A stretch of 64,000 nucleotides of DNA from Ceratobasidium sp. AG-K (lineage: Eukaryota; Basidiomycota; Agaricomycetes; Cantharellales; Ceratobasidiaceae). The notes under the pieces are model-generated. The model did no database searches. It was not told the origin of the DNA and was given only the letters and a program-made list of their open reading frames with translations. Where the stretch lies: positions 744,001 to 808,000 of the forward strand of contig JAWNGF010000007.1 in NCBI GenBank assembly GCA_037039685.1, in the 5' to 3' direction. Numbering within the stretch: position 1 is the first letter of the stretch; each line of letters starts with the position of its first letter. Shown here piece after piece: positions 12,237-23,047 of the stretch. The position numbers and the translations under genes are program-made.

Positions 12237-15200
12237 TCAAGCATCATACTAGAATTATTAGTCAGTATCATGCAGACGAGCTCAAAGCGAATTAAACATA
12301 CCACAAGGACAAGCGACTGTGGCCACGCGCTAAGTTCTCCGTTCGCAGCCACATACATCTTGGTCTCTGTACCCAGCGTGTTTGTAGTAACGCTCTTGAG
12401 GATGCCCGCCTGTCCCTGAGCGCGGCGGAGGTTCTTGAGACCAAAGATCTCCCGCATGAGGCCTGGAATGGTCTGAAAGCCACAAGTTAGCACCATTCCC
12501 AACTGGATGCTCCCGCAACCCACCTGTTCAGAAAAGTCCAAGCCAGGGCATCCATGAGTTCCCGTCGCCTGGATACAGTAGTTCTCGCGAGGGCGGAGGG
12601 GGTCAATCTTGGTGGGCTCTGGGAACAGCGTCGGGTCCTGATGGGCGTTCTTGAACGAGCAGAAGAGACGATCGCCGGGCTTGACGTCGAGAGGACCAGC
12701 CGAGGCGCGAGGAATCGAGTCGGGTGCTGCGGCGACACGCAACAGCGCCGGGAATCTATGAGTCGGGTTAGTAAATGTAGTAAATGTTTGACTAAAGAGG
12801 TAGATAGCGTACTGAGGGTTCAATCGCGCAGCTTCACGGTAGTATCCGACGAGGAGCTTGTTGCTCTCGGCATCGTTCTTCGAGCAAAGCTCGGCAATGT
12901 GTTGGCGCTCCTTGGTGTATTTATCGTCCATGTACAAGTCGACCATTTGCGCGACGGCTAGGCGTAGATGTGAGTGAGTTTAATATTTGCAAGACGGTGA
13001 GGATCTTACCTTGAGCATAGTTGACACTCGAACCGACGGCAAGACCAAGCACAGTCCCAACCAGCTCGTCGATAGGCTTCTTGCTTGCCGCGAGGTTCTT
13101 GAGGAACGGATCGCACGGCTTGACCGAGTCCTCGCCCTGGATACACAGCTAAATGAGCACATTTGATACACATCCCGTCTCCGGTTCACTCACACTAAGT
13201 GCCTCCTCGGCCATGTTCTTGAGCGCAAGCAACGTCTTGCCGGTCAGCGTCACAGGTGAAAACGAGGCTCGTTGAATGTTCGACTTGATACCCGCGTTTA
13301 CGATATCCGCAGCCTTCTTGGCCTGGTACTTCAACTCCCATCCCTAGACACAATCAGCAATTGCTACGTGAGGCTGGAGGATGGGACGAACCAGATACGG
13401 TTCAGTGTTCCGGAACACGCACGAGAACAGCGTCGCGAGCATCTCATACATCTCCTTCTCGGTAAAATCTCCGTGTGGGTGTTCGTTCGACTTGATCATG
13501 ATTCCGCAGAGGTTCTCGCTCGACCAACGAACGACGGCGGGGTTGATCACATCGTTAATAATGTTGATGTGTTTACCCGGAACGCGATCATATCTAAATT
13601 GGAACGTGAGCTTCGGAGTTGTCCGGCGCAGGTGAGACATACGTAATGGATCGAGAGGTGATGAGATTGCGTGCCGTCTTCCGGTACCATTCGACATGCT
13701 GCTTGATGGTGTCGTTGCTTGGGAACAAGGCGTGAAGCGCCTGTTTTGGCTTTATTAGTCACGTGCCTGATGGGTAAACAAATGAACCCACCAATTTGCG
13801 TTCATCATCATGCTTGGGTTGTTCGTCGAATACCAAGAACATCCCCTTGTCCGCTGTCAAGTACCTAAATTCGCATATCAATACTCTAAAGCGCGTCAAT
13901 TCCAAGACAACTGACCTCATATCAGGTCCATAGGTGACCTTGTACTTGGCAATATCGTTAAACACGTGCTTGATCGCCGTAAAGTCGTTCAGGACCTTGG
14001 GAATTGGACCCTCGGTCGGTCGCTTAAAGTCGTACTTATCGGCGGCATTGAGCTTGATCAAATTCTCCCTGGTCGCAGTCGGAGTGAAGAAGGGGAACAA
14101 GCCATAGACCGAGTTGTAGGTGTAGTGGCGAGGGAGTGTGCGGAGGAGGACTGAAGGCAAGGTGAGTAATTGAAACGAACTTGATTGAGAAATTAAACAC
14201 ACGCTTAGGCAAGTAGGCGCCAAACGCCCCGTTGTCTGGGTCGCGCGCAACATCTTGGAAGCCCCACGAGGTCAAGTTCGTTGGAGTGAAATCGGTGGTG
14301 AAGAAGCGGTCACCGCGAACGAGCGCGATGGCGTCAGCCAGGATGGCCCGTGTAATGGTGAACCCAGCGCACTACAACCCATGTCAGCAATAAACGACGC
14401 CAACACATAGAGCGCACTCACGAGCCCTGAGCCCGGCCCAAGGGCCATATTCTCCTCTGCCATCAAACCAGCGTACAACTCGAGGTTCTCAATGTCGCCA
14501 TACAGCTTCCTCGCCGCATTTGCGATTACTGGATCGGGATTCCATTCCTCGAAAGTCTTGAACGGCTTGACACCCAAGAACTTGCGGAACTCGTTCATCG
14601 AGCAGACACCCCACGTACGACCTTGCTCAATTCCCATAACTTCAATAATCTTCAGTACCTCGGGAGTGTTACGAGCGCCATATCGGCAAGCTGGGCTCTC
14701 GGTAGCTTCGTGGAGGAGCCGGGCCAAGTCACCATCGGCAAAGCGCCCATCCGGACCACGCTTGATGCCACCGAAGTTTCGGTTGCGTGGCTCGGGGTCG
14801 ACAATGAGGTCAGGGTGGACTTTACGTTCCTGCAGAGCGGTGAAGGCTTTCCTAAAGTCGTTGAGATTGAGCTCGCTGGGTGGCTTGTTATCGAAGAGTT
14901 TCGCGAATAGATTTTGTGTCCATTTTTCGTCGCTCCTGTGGAGCAAAAATATCAGTCTGGTTAGCTACGTGCGTTGAGAATGAAACCCGTACATACTCTG
15001 ATGTAACTGCATGCCAACGATAAAGGAGGTTGAATTCGACAGAGCAGTGGTTGCCCTCGCCGCGTTGTACTGGATCGCCATCAAGTTCCTCAAACGCCTA
15101 GATGGGGTCTTAGAATCAACAAGATACCTACTGCGGTAAACTCACATCAAATGGCTTCATCGACCAGCTGTTTCCAGAGCGGGTAAGTCCAAGGAAACCG

Positions 15201-16177
15201 CTAACATAGTCGCCGACTGCATAATAATTAATTTCCAGCCTAATCTTTTCGAGGAAAACACTCACAAATAACCGACATGAACGATCCACAATTGATCAAG
15301 CGGGCGGTCTGGAAAATCTCTTCATCTTGTTTCTTCCAAGCCTTCTCATCTTGAGGAGGTGGGTTGGACCAGCGCTTTTGTTCGTTGATCTTCAGGATAT
15401 TCGTCGCGATATAGTTGTGGTTGCGGTTCCAGATAACCAACAACGCAGCCGCCGCTGGTGGAAGGAATACGATACGGCTCTCGGAGAACGTGTCTGGGTA
15501 GAGGAGACCGCGCCCATCCTTCATTCGCACCTTGTCCTGCTCCTCCTGGTTGGAGCCATAGAGCGGGGAGAGATCGAGGTACGACGAAGTGTTATTGATA
15601 TTCCAGTCGTTGCTTTCAGTGCGGAACAGCGAGTGCGTAACGAGCGACGCAAACGCGAATGTGAGGGAGGAGTTCCCACCGGGGTGTTGTTCGCGTTTCT
15701 ATCCGTATTGGGTGAATATACATTTATATACATTTCGTATCAAATGAGCTTACCGGTCCAGCCTTGAGCAGCTCTTCAAAGACGAGGTTCGCATCGGGAA
15801 GCGCGTGCCGTGGGAGGGGATGCGTCCCTTGAACGTTACGCGCATACTGTGTTCCAGCTCGACCCAAGTCCGGAGCATGGACATTGTTACGCCCACCATC
15901 CGCTTGACGGAAACGATCTTGCCCGAGCATGCTCGTTGGAGGATGGGGGAGCGTCTGATAAAGAGCCTTGATTACGAGGTTGTTTCCCTTCTCGCCGAGG
16001 ATCGAGCCCTCTGGAAGCTTGGACAGCCCATCAAATATCTTGCTGAAAATGTACGTGCGATCTAGGATGAGGTGAGTCGGGTGGGGGTCGAGTGGCATAT
16101 ACGATAGACATACCATCAATAAGTTTATGATTCCGGACATTCTCCCGGAGGGTATTAATCATTTCTTCAGACAACAT
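12237..16177 (-). CDS. ppo: Psi-producing oxygenase: heme dioxygenase-P450 fusion
   Basis: Seventeen exons join into 3,117 nt, 1,038 residues, with every phase agreeing: 16177-16114, 16061-15754, 15698-15266, 15216-15146, 15097-14997, 14935-14422, 14371-14203, 14150-13916, 13864-13792, 13740-13643, 13593-13392, 13343-13194, 13148-13010, 12957-12813, 12755-12524, 12472-12302 and 12248-12237. The N-terminal half is an animal-heme-peroxidase-like fatty-acid dioxygenase. It has a distal-His region (FASLVTHSLF), NTSSYLDLSPLYG, WNRNHNYIA, and the catalytic Tyr and proximal His in NLLYRWH (His codon 15011-15013). The C-terminal half is P450-like, with an EAAR K-helix and a cysteine in THGCPG (codon 12548-12550), so heme-thiolate ligation appears possible. 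This family (Ppo/linoleate diol synthase) oxygenates C18 fatty acids to hydroperoxides and isomerises them to diols, making oxylipins that act in development and host interaction. The last exon encodes only Tyr-Asp-Ala and the stop. Confidence 0.93.
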
Positions 16178-18239
16178 GTTGCGTGGATTTAAAACTTGGG
16201 AAAATTGATATGTAGATTGGTGAACGTTGCCCGTCGAAAGGGAGCAACGAAAGCGATGCTTGCCACAAGATAACGAACGAGTTTATATATGCAGGCAGCC
16301 ACTCTCCAAACCAATCACACTGCGGCGAATGCAGTTTATAGCGCCCGGCGTGGCGGCGCAAGGCACATGACCAAAAGCGCGCTCGAGGGAGGGAACCGGT
16401 GCCGGTTACTCAAGAAGTGATCTAACCCCGGCCAGCAAACTGTATTGATGCATATCAGAGTCCCAGGCCTAGAATCCATGATCGATGGACCGTTGAGCGC
16501 ACATTTACCTGGCACTTTGTCGGGATTGACATGCCTATATGCGTCAATCTGAGTCACGTGCTCATAGTCCGGCGAGGATTCTGCCCGACATGTCCATGCG
16601 CTCACCGTCAAAACTCGTCTTCGCTATGCACTTTAGTGGAGCATCCAAGCATTTTCACGACTATCCATCCAGCCACCGATCACTCAGGTGACACATGAGA
16701 TCCGTGAACCCGTAGCCGTGAACTGCCCCAATGATGGACTTATCCCGAAACGGTTTCCCACGAGCGCCCGATAGAATTGAGGCCATTCAGATCTCCGGTT
16801 TCTTGGGCGCTCGGAGCTGCGTTTACCTATCCCTTTGTGTTCTCGAAGCCCCAGCGCGCATAGTAATTTTTCTAGGCACGGGCTAACCTGGCACGATTTC
16901 CTACGCCCAATGATTGGCGAGGCAGACACCGTCGAGCCTACTTTGGCGGTTCGTTGTGCAAGTTTGGGTGTGCGTCCCACGCAGGCAGGTTGTCTTCCAT
17001 CATTGAACTCTATCATACGCGATATGTGAAAAGTATTGGGAGAGGAAACCGCCTCTCCTTTACGCCTGCTACCTGTCCGTCACTAGAATGGATGTTAATC
17101 CTCTATCCTCGTTTGGAATTGAATATGGCTGCGCATTGTAGTCAATGGATATGATTCTAAGATCCTTCAGTTCGTCATAAATTCGAAGTAGTATGCTGCG
17201 CCCAGGTGGGAGATTGGTCCACCTATTACTCAAAGCAAGACCGCCTCGAAACCTTACATTCACTGATGTTATGTAAATTATGATAAATGGGGTTGCTTCT
17301 CAACCAGCAGGATGCCCCTGTCACATTGATTCAGCCAAGATTCAAATCATACGGGTCATACCACATGTCTACCTCGTCTTTGAGAGGGCACCGGCGATAT
17401 GTGCCATCGCGAGCCGTTTGGAGCTCAAAGTTTGATTAATCCACGTGAGTCGAGAGACCCGCCATCATGTTAATAAACCTTGTCGCCCGGAATCGACGCC
17501 ATCAAGCTTGGTATGCTGTTTTCCTAACTTGGAAGGATTGGGCGCCTCTGGCAGGGCTCGGATCTGAAAATCAGGTTTCGTACTATTAGCGCATAAGCTG
17601 TGAACGAAGTCTCGATCAAAACAGGTGTACGTCCATCGAGCTTGCGAACATGTGCATATTGCGTACCTCGATCTGATCTTACGGCTCTGCCAAAAATAAT
17701 AATCTCGTTACGTATTACCCATTCAGTACGACCTACGAAAGTCTAATCACGCTGGTCGTTCCAGCACGGTAGTGGACAGCGGCCATCCCCCCCCCCCTAC
17801 CCTAAAAAACCCCCTCCAAGTCATATATGCGCATTTGTGCAGACTTCCAACCATGCATATGGGGCTCCAATTGAATTAGAACAAGCCTTGTAACACTACG
17901 TATGTACTTGGATATCGTTGGGATCCGTTCCGGGGGTCCGTAGCACAGAGCCTTTGAGAATTCGGGGCTCAATCCCACAGAGCGAGTTTCGAGACCACGA
18001 ACAGTGTCGGAGTCTCAAAATGAAGTTCGAGAAGAGTCTTGTCCAAAAGGCGAAGTGGATGTTTCCCTATAAAGGGAAGTTGGTTGCCAATTCTCTATTT
18101 GGAATGTGCCCGTTATCAGCCGATCCTGAAGGAAATAGTGCGAATAGGAGTTACGGCAAATGTATCCAGCATAGGCGCGTTATTTGGGCATTATATCATA
18201 TATTTATTATTCTTTGTATGGACACCTAAATAGAATTAC
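16178..18239. other. Intergenic: ppo promoter side, then featureless DNA
   Basis: A TATATAT-like element lies near 16283-16292, about 110 nt upstream of the oxygenase start in its orientation, and could be its TATA box. Beyond that I see no gene. A run of about ten C residues near 17787-17796 followed by CCCTAAAAAACCCCCTCC is a low-complexity patch. Open frames such as 16684-17016 minus and 17918-18229 plus carry no motif. Confidence 0.4.
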
Positions 18240-18900
18240 AATATTCAAATATAGTGCCGCACCTGCCCCACGCCGCGCTCGAGCTGAACAAAGGCTCAGC
18301 ATTGTTGCAGGCATCGAGCTGCCGACTTCCGACTCCTCAGCCTTCGATACCGATCCGACCCTCGAACTTGGTCAGAGCCCGAATCAAGATGTGGAAATCA
18401 TGACAACTCACATTGAAACACTCGGAAGCGCAAATGGTTGCCATGCTGGACAATCAGCGCCGCATTCGGGTGGACGCGCGACTGTTAGAGAGGTAGTCGA
18501 TAGCACCAAAATTCAAGCAAGTTGTCAGCGTGAGCTAGGACGAGTTGATGGGCCAACTCAACTTGCTCGACCTTCTCACCATTGCATCCCATCATCCATC
18601 CTCATGAGCAGGCCCAAGGTGAACAACCTAGGATCACTAAGCGCCGAATTAGTCAACGAAACACTAGTTGAATTGCTGGCGTTGAAGAAAAACCAAAGTA
18701 CCTTATGCCCCTCTGCACCGCACAGTAGCGACTGCCAACGCTTTTCGCATGTTGACACCAACGGCACCGTCCGTTCGACCAAGCTCCGTCGCCCCAGCGC
18801 CTAGAGGTTCAATTGTCATCAACCCTCTTCCCATGCGTCCTACGCCTGCTCAACCACGCCTATTGACACCTTTGAAGGTCGTTTTTGCTCAGTGCTCACG
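18240..18900 (+). other. Decayed coding-like stretch, unknown (possibly gag-like)
   Basis: Several frames carry protein-like fragments in series: a 206-codon frame ending at 18804, a fragment reading MVAMLDNQRRIRVDARLLER in another frame around 18430-18495, a leucine-rich DELMGQLNLLDLL piece near 18540-18580, and a Pro/Arg-rich tail (APAPRGSIVINPLPMRPTP) near 18795-18860. The mix of a short charged helix, stops and a proline-rich tail could be a decayed retrotransposon gag or another dead gene. No protease, RT or integrase motif lies nearby, so I do not call a specific element. Confidence 0.25.
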
Positions 18901-19650
18901 TTGTACTTGAGCTCCCTGGTGAAATGTAGACGTTATGTACTCCAGCAACTTGAATTGCCCGGTTGATCAGCCCATCCTGGAATGGGAGCTACAAGCGCTT
19001 ATAATAAAAGCACGCAGGTACTTTACCTGACCAGCTTTAAGTGTCCGGGGCTGCTTTGACCCCTCCCATTGCTTTCCGGCGCCTTGACTTTTGCAGTGCA
19101 ATCGACAGGCACCGGCCTATCCAGGCACACTCTCATATCGCAGCGCATCAATCCAGCGGACGTGACCAATTCTCTCCCCAGTGGATTGTCGTGACAAGTG
19201 GGGTGCATATAGATATGATCACTTCTTATTGACCTCCATTTAATTCCCCTATTGATTTTCCCCCTTGGCGAACTACCTTCATCACTCCAACGTGGCTAAG
19301 CCTAGAGCCTACTGACACTTTACATCAAAACCCGAGACCCCGAGGCCACTGGCATTGTTCGCTCCTTGAGTAGTTGTCCAGCATTTATCCGATTACATAT
19401 GGTCCGTAGCAAGACTCAGGAGCAGTGCCTGGAGCCTTCGAAGAGCTAGTATACCTGGACTCGGGGGCCACCCACATACTTGGTCGCGCATGAGGGTCGA
19501 GCACAATTGAGGTGCCGAACAGTCGCGTGGCTGAGAAAGGAAGCTCAGAGCAGACAATCTGGAGAGGCGGACTGGATGATTTGTAAGGTCCGGTGAAAGT
19601 TCATGATATATGTAATGTGAGACGAAAGAGTGCATCGCATCCGCTAACTA

Positions 19651-20292
19651 CTAAACAACTACACCAACTCGATCTGCTCTACCATCCGTCGCAGCCCCCC
19701 TGTCGAAGGCCAGGAAACCCCTATCAAATGGCCCTGGCACGGGGTAATTGATAAAGGGCGTGACTGGAGTATTTGCATAGCACATCTCCCGAAGGCAATT
19801 GCCTAGCGCATGCATGTCACTAGCAGGCGAGTACTGAGCGGCATCCTATTTCATTACCTCTGGAGCCTGGCATATATACATTGAGTATCTGCATTGTAGG
19901 TCACACAAGACGAGTGGACTGGGTTCAAGTATGTTTCGGAGCACGAGGTTCCGGTGGACGGGGCCAACGGCGTGAAGTTCAGTGACTGCATCAACGAGCT
20001 CAAGCATTGATATTTTGATTACCGCCCATTTCCCAGCAATGGGCAGACGCAATGTAGCCACGATGAGATTGTTTTTGTAGTGAGATAATACGAGCTCGTT
20101 GCTCGGGGAGCGACCAAGCAGTGGGCAAAGCGCGAAGAACCCTTGTACCTCAGCAAGGCATGTATTTCGGACTCGAGGCTGTGGACATACCGTGACGAAG
20201 TTTTCAAGTAATTCGCATCTCTGCTTGCTGCATACCAGCACCAGTTCGGCGTTTGTCTCGTCCATATTTATTGTACCATTGAGGAGGGCCAA
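19651..20292 (-). pseudogene. Protein-kinase-like pseudogene (FunK1-like)
   Basis: The reading frame carries the C-lobe of a protein kinase: ELHAVGPVHRNLVLRNIL (catalytic loop), VLCDLQC (DFG region) and APEV (APE motif). An in-frame TAG at 19846-19848 interrupts it. Directly after that stop, in the same frame, comes SPASDMHALGNCLREMC (helix F) and TPVTPFINYPVPGPF, continuing to 19651. The catalytic Asp of HRD is Asn here and DFG reads DLQ, so even read through it should be a pseudokinase. A glycine loop and the VAIK lysine are not evident in the N-terminal part. The pattern matches the abundant small kinase-like genes of Agaricomycetes. I call it a pseudogene. A functional stop-shortened protein is unlikely, because conserved sequence lies beyond the stop. 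Confidence 0.7.
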
Positions 20293-21166
20293 GACATGAT
20301 GCCATGATAGTTTAAGGCAATTTACCCCGTCCCGTACCTGCTGGCGATGAGCCGATACCTTCTAGTCCGTAATTCGACCCATGTACCGAGTCAAAGCATC
20401 GGATATGAATGAGACTCCATCCTTGGAGCCCGAACATACTTGCGTGTGCGCATACATGTCCGCGAAACTTGACAGCGATATGGTTCACCACGGGGTTGTC
20501 CACCCAAGAAATGCCAAGAAAAATGCATACGTCTACTCTCATAATAACACATCTTCCCCAGAACACCGAACATGCTCAAATTATTGCGGGGGCCGACAAA
20601 GAGCACAGGGAAACCGAATCAAACGTACGATCGTATGATGGGCAGTCGCCGGCCAGTCATGATGATTATGTAACTATCGTCAACTGGTAATTTGCCAATA
20701 TGAGCAAGCTTCGGCTGCTCTGAGGCTACACGTGATAAAAACTCGTGGTTACCTTTTGCACCAGCATGGTGTTATCGCACTCTGAAAGACCTGAAAGACC
20801 GGCAGTTCGAACCTTTTCTCTGAGCTTGGGTGGTGTAACTTCAATATACGCGATCCACATAGGCTCCAACTGGATTCGATTCATAACCTCTCCCGCAAGT
20901 GAAATACACGTTGTTGGGGAAAAACAAGTTGTCCGTCAATCTTGGTTGGTAGGTCCCCCTTGAATTTATCTCATCGATTATTGATTCATTACCCCCAGAT
21001 TAGAGGTACTCAATTACCATGGGTTTTCTGCGGCAGAGAAGAAGTCGGCCTGGGTAATTCATCAGACACAGGAACAAGGGAACAAACAGAATGCGAAGGA
21101 ACAACCTGGCATACTCAGGCTTCGTCACTTCATCTTATTTCATGCCAGCCGACGTGCCAGCTTGAG
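20293..21166. other. Intergenic / 5' region of RIRGG-CC copy 1
   Basis: There is no recognisable gene up to about 21000. From about 21010 the DNA resembles the region upstream of copy 2 (22600-22744): both contain a CGGCAGAGAAGAAGT / TGGCAGAGAAGAAGT block and similar downstream sequence encoding (C)GREEV and TEQTE in the frame of the following gene. The shared part may be 5' coding sequence (the frame is open from 20942 to 21247) or a conserved untranslated leader. Confidence 0.35.
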
Positions 21167-21793
21167 ATGACTGTGCTTCCCATGCACCAAGAGCACGATC
21201 CTGAAAGAATAAGAGGCGGCGGCTGTTGCGTAAGTGGTCTACTTTGAACTCATGATGTACTGTGATTTGTTGTTGACTCAAATCGGTGGAAGAATTGGGG
21301 CCCTTCCAGATCACCCAAACACCCAGATGATCACCCAGGTCTCCAAATCGGCCAAGAAAGGCCAATTACCCCTCGGCCAGCAAACGGCAAACAAGCGAGT
21401 TCAGGAAAGCCCGACCCAGCCATATCCACGACTAAACAACAGCAAAACATGCGAGCCAATACTGTCCCAGGACCGTCTAACTCAGCTCAAGTGCCGTCCA
21501 AAACTACCAGGGCGGTCAAAACTCCTAAGCCTTCCAAAGCGCCTAAAGCGCCCAAACCTCCCAAACCTCTCAAAACACCTAAACCCCCCAAACCTGCTAA
21601 GGCGCCGCCTACACCTGCCAGGGCCGCGTCCGCTCCTGCACAAGCGCCCGTCAAGCCTGTGCAAGGAGCCTCTAACATTCGCAAACCGTCGCTTAAATCT
21701 GCCCAGGAGTCATCCAGCTTTTCTCGAGCACCAGTTGAATTATCTCATCCCATATTTCCTAATCTCCCAAGCCAACTCCCAGAACGCCGATGA
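21167..21793 (+). CDS. RIRGG-CC mini-protein family, copy 1
   Basis: Two exons can be joined in phase: 21167-21229 (21 codons, starting MTVLPM and ending RIRGGGCC) and 21293-21793, separated by a 63-nt intron with GTAAGT donor and AG acceptor. Exon 2 encodes a basic, proline-rich protein with degenerate P-K-x-P-K repeats (about 21515-21610), then an Ala/Pro-rich section and a Ser-rich tail ending PERR. The total is about 187 residues. The first exon is shared with copies at 22745 and 7318 (minus), including the donor right after the double cysteine. The frame is open further upstream (to 20942), so the protein may be longer at its N terminus. No signal peptide or membrane segment is seen. The CC pair next to GG could be an acylation site. 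No family name is known to me. Confidence 0.5.
21517..21606 (+). repeat. Degenerate 9-12 bp tandem repeat encoding P-K repeats
   Basis: Units of the form CCTAAAGCG / CCCAAACCT / CCTAAACCC follow each other with mismatches and encode K-A-P-K, K-P-P-K and K-P-L-K repeats in exon 2 of RIRGG-CC copy 1. The opposite strand reads as a Gly/Leu/Arg-rich shadow. Confidence 0.65.
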
Positions 21794-22744
21794 TTCTCAT
21801 GATGCTGTAGACAAGGCTCCTAGCCTACCTGTCCGGCTCACACCCCTCCGTGGCTCCCTCGCGTTATTTATAGACAATAGAATGTTGGATTGAGGATTAA
21901 GGATTGAGTTATGTCAACTTGGTAATAATATTGTCGGTTACTACATCGCGCAGGATCATTCTGCTCCAGGATTTTGGTAGGTCCATTGGACACCTCCGTC
22001 GTGTCTGGGTTGGATTGAGAACACGAATTCGCCCCGAACCCTCGGTAAGCTGGCATGTCATGATGTATCTGGGCACTAGGGACACAAGTGGATGCTCGCT
22101 TCGATAATGAGGAGCCCTCACAACTTGAGACCCTGTGCCCTGCTGGTGGAAAGAATGACTGAATTTCCCAGTGTTCTCTCGAGCCAATCAATAGAATGTA
22201 AAGCTATATTCCATTAATCATTAGAGTTAAGACGTGCGTCATCATCGGGATCGCCCCCTGTATGTCATTTTCGGTTGCTTTTAATTGTCTAATGCTTACG
22301 TACTAGACTATACACGAGCTGCTCTCCACCACCAACACACGGCATTGACTTGTGCAACCGTATTCCGAGTTTACCCCAGAGAATACCGACACATATTATT
22401 TAATTGGGCTACCGTGTCTGAAACACACTTAATTACTTTGGCTTCTGACCAATACACTATGCTGCGACTGAAATCACACCGGTCTGTGGGGCACGGAGAT
22501 CCAGAGAAAACCAAATTATTTGATCCCAGTTTGTAAGCGCATATCGCCTTGCCTCGTGATAATGCTGAACAATTCTGGTAGATATGATAAACTATCGTGG
22601 TTATCCTGTGGCAGAGAAGAAGTGGACTCAGTCAGCCCAACGGACTTGAGGACAACGGAACAAACGGAATACGTGGAAGCAACGCTCACCACCAATTCGC
22701 CGTCTCCCTGCCTCACACTACACCAACCAATACCTAGACCCGAG

Positions 22745-23047
22745 ATGACAATCGTTCCCGTGAAGCAAGAGCAAGATACTGAGAGGATAAGGGGAGGCAG
22801 CTGTTGTGTAAGTGACCCTTGTACGGCCGTGGTGCGACATACTTTGATTGCTAACCGGAATAAGGGCTGGAGTTGTACCAGCGGCCTGGATCGCGATGAT
22901 GGCGACCAGGGAATTGCAGGATCTGACCCGGACGACCAAAACGACCAAAACGACGAAGGCGGTGACCATTCCTTGCAACCAGAAGGATACCGATTATCAC
23001 ATTTAGCATCAAGTGTATCTCCAACTGGTCGTGCAGAAAAACCATAG
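22745..23047 (+). CDS. RIRGG-CC mini-protein family, copy 2
   Basis: Exon 1 (22745-22807) encodes 21 residues starting MTIVPV and ending RIRGGSCC, followed by GTAAGT at 22808. An AG near 22864 gives a 57-nt intron (22808-22864), so the unspliced frame also stays open to the TAG at 23045-23047. That frame gives an Asp/Gln/Asn-rich second exon. A second frame of the same DNA would give a Thr/Lys-rich stretch (TKTTKTTK) ending near 23006. Which one is used is not clear, but the 9-bp repeat ACGACCAAA at about 22931-22955 underlies both. The 150 bp upstream is DNA-similar to the region upstream of copy 1, so the two form a tandem duplicate 1.6 kb apart. The function is unknown. This copy may be degenerate. 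Confidence 0.38.
   Translation: MTIVPVKQEQDTERIRGGSCCVSDPCTAVVRHTLIANRNKGWSCTSGLDRDDGDQGIAGSDPDDQNDQNDEGGDHSLQPEGYRLSHLASSVSPTGRAEKP

Noticed and set aside
14492..14977. Long plus-strand open frames across the oxygenase gene
   Set aside because: They are the antisense shadow of conserved ppo exons on the minus strand, where the protein motifs lie.
17770..17825. Telomere-like CCCTAA tract near the poly-C run
   Set aside because: Only one CCCTAA unit is present with no tandem repetition; it is a low-complexity patch.
21482..21684. Gly/Leu/Arg-rich minus-strand frames
   Set aside because: Complement of the Pro/Lys repeat in exon 2 of RIRGG-CC copy 1.
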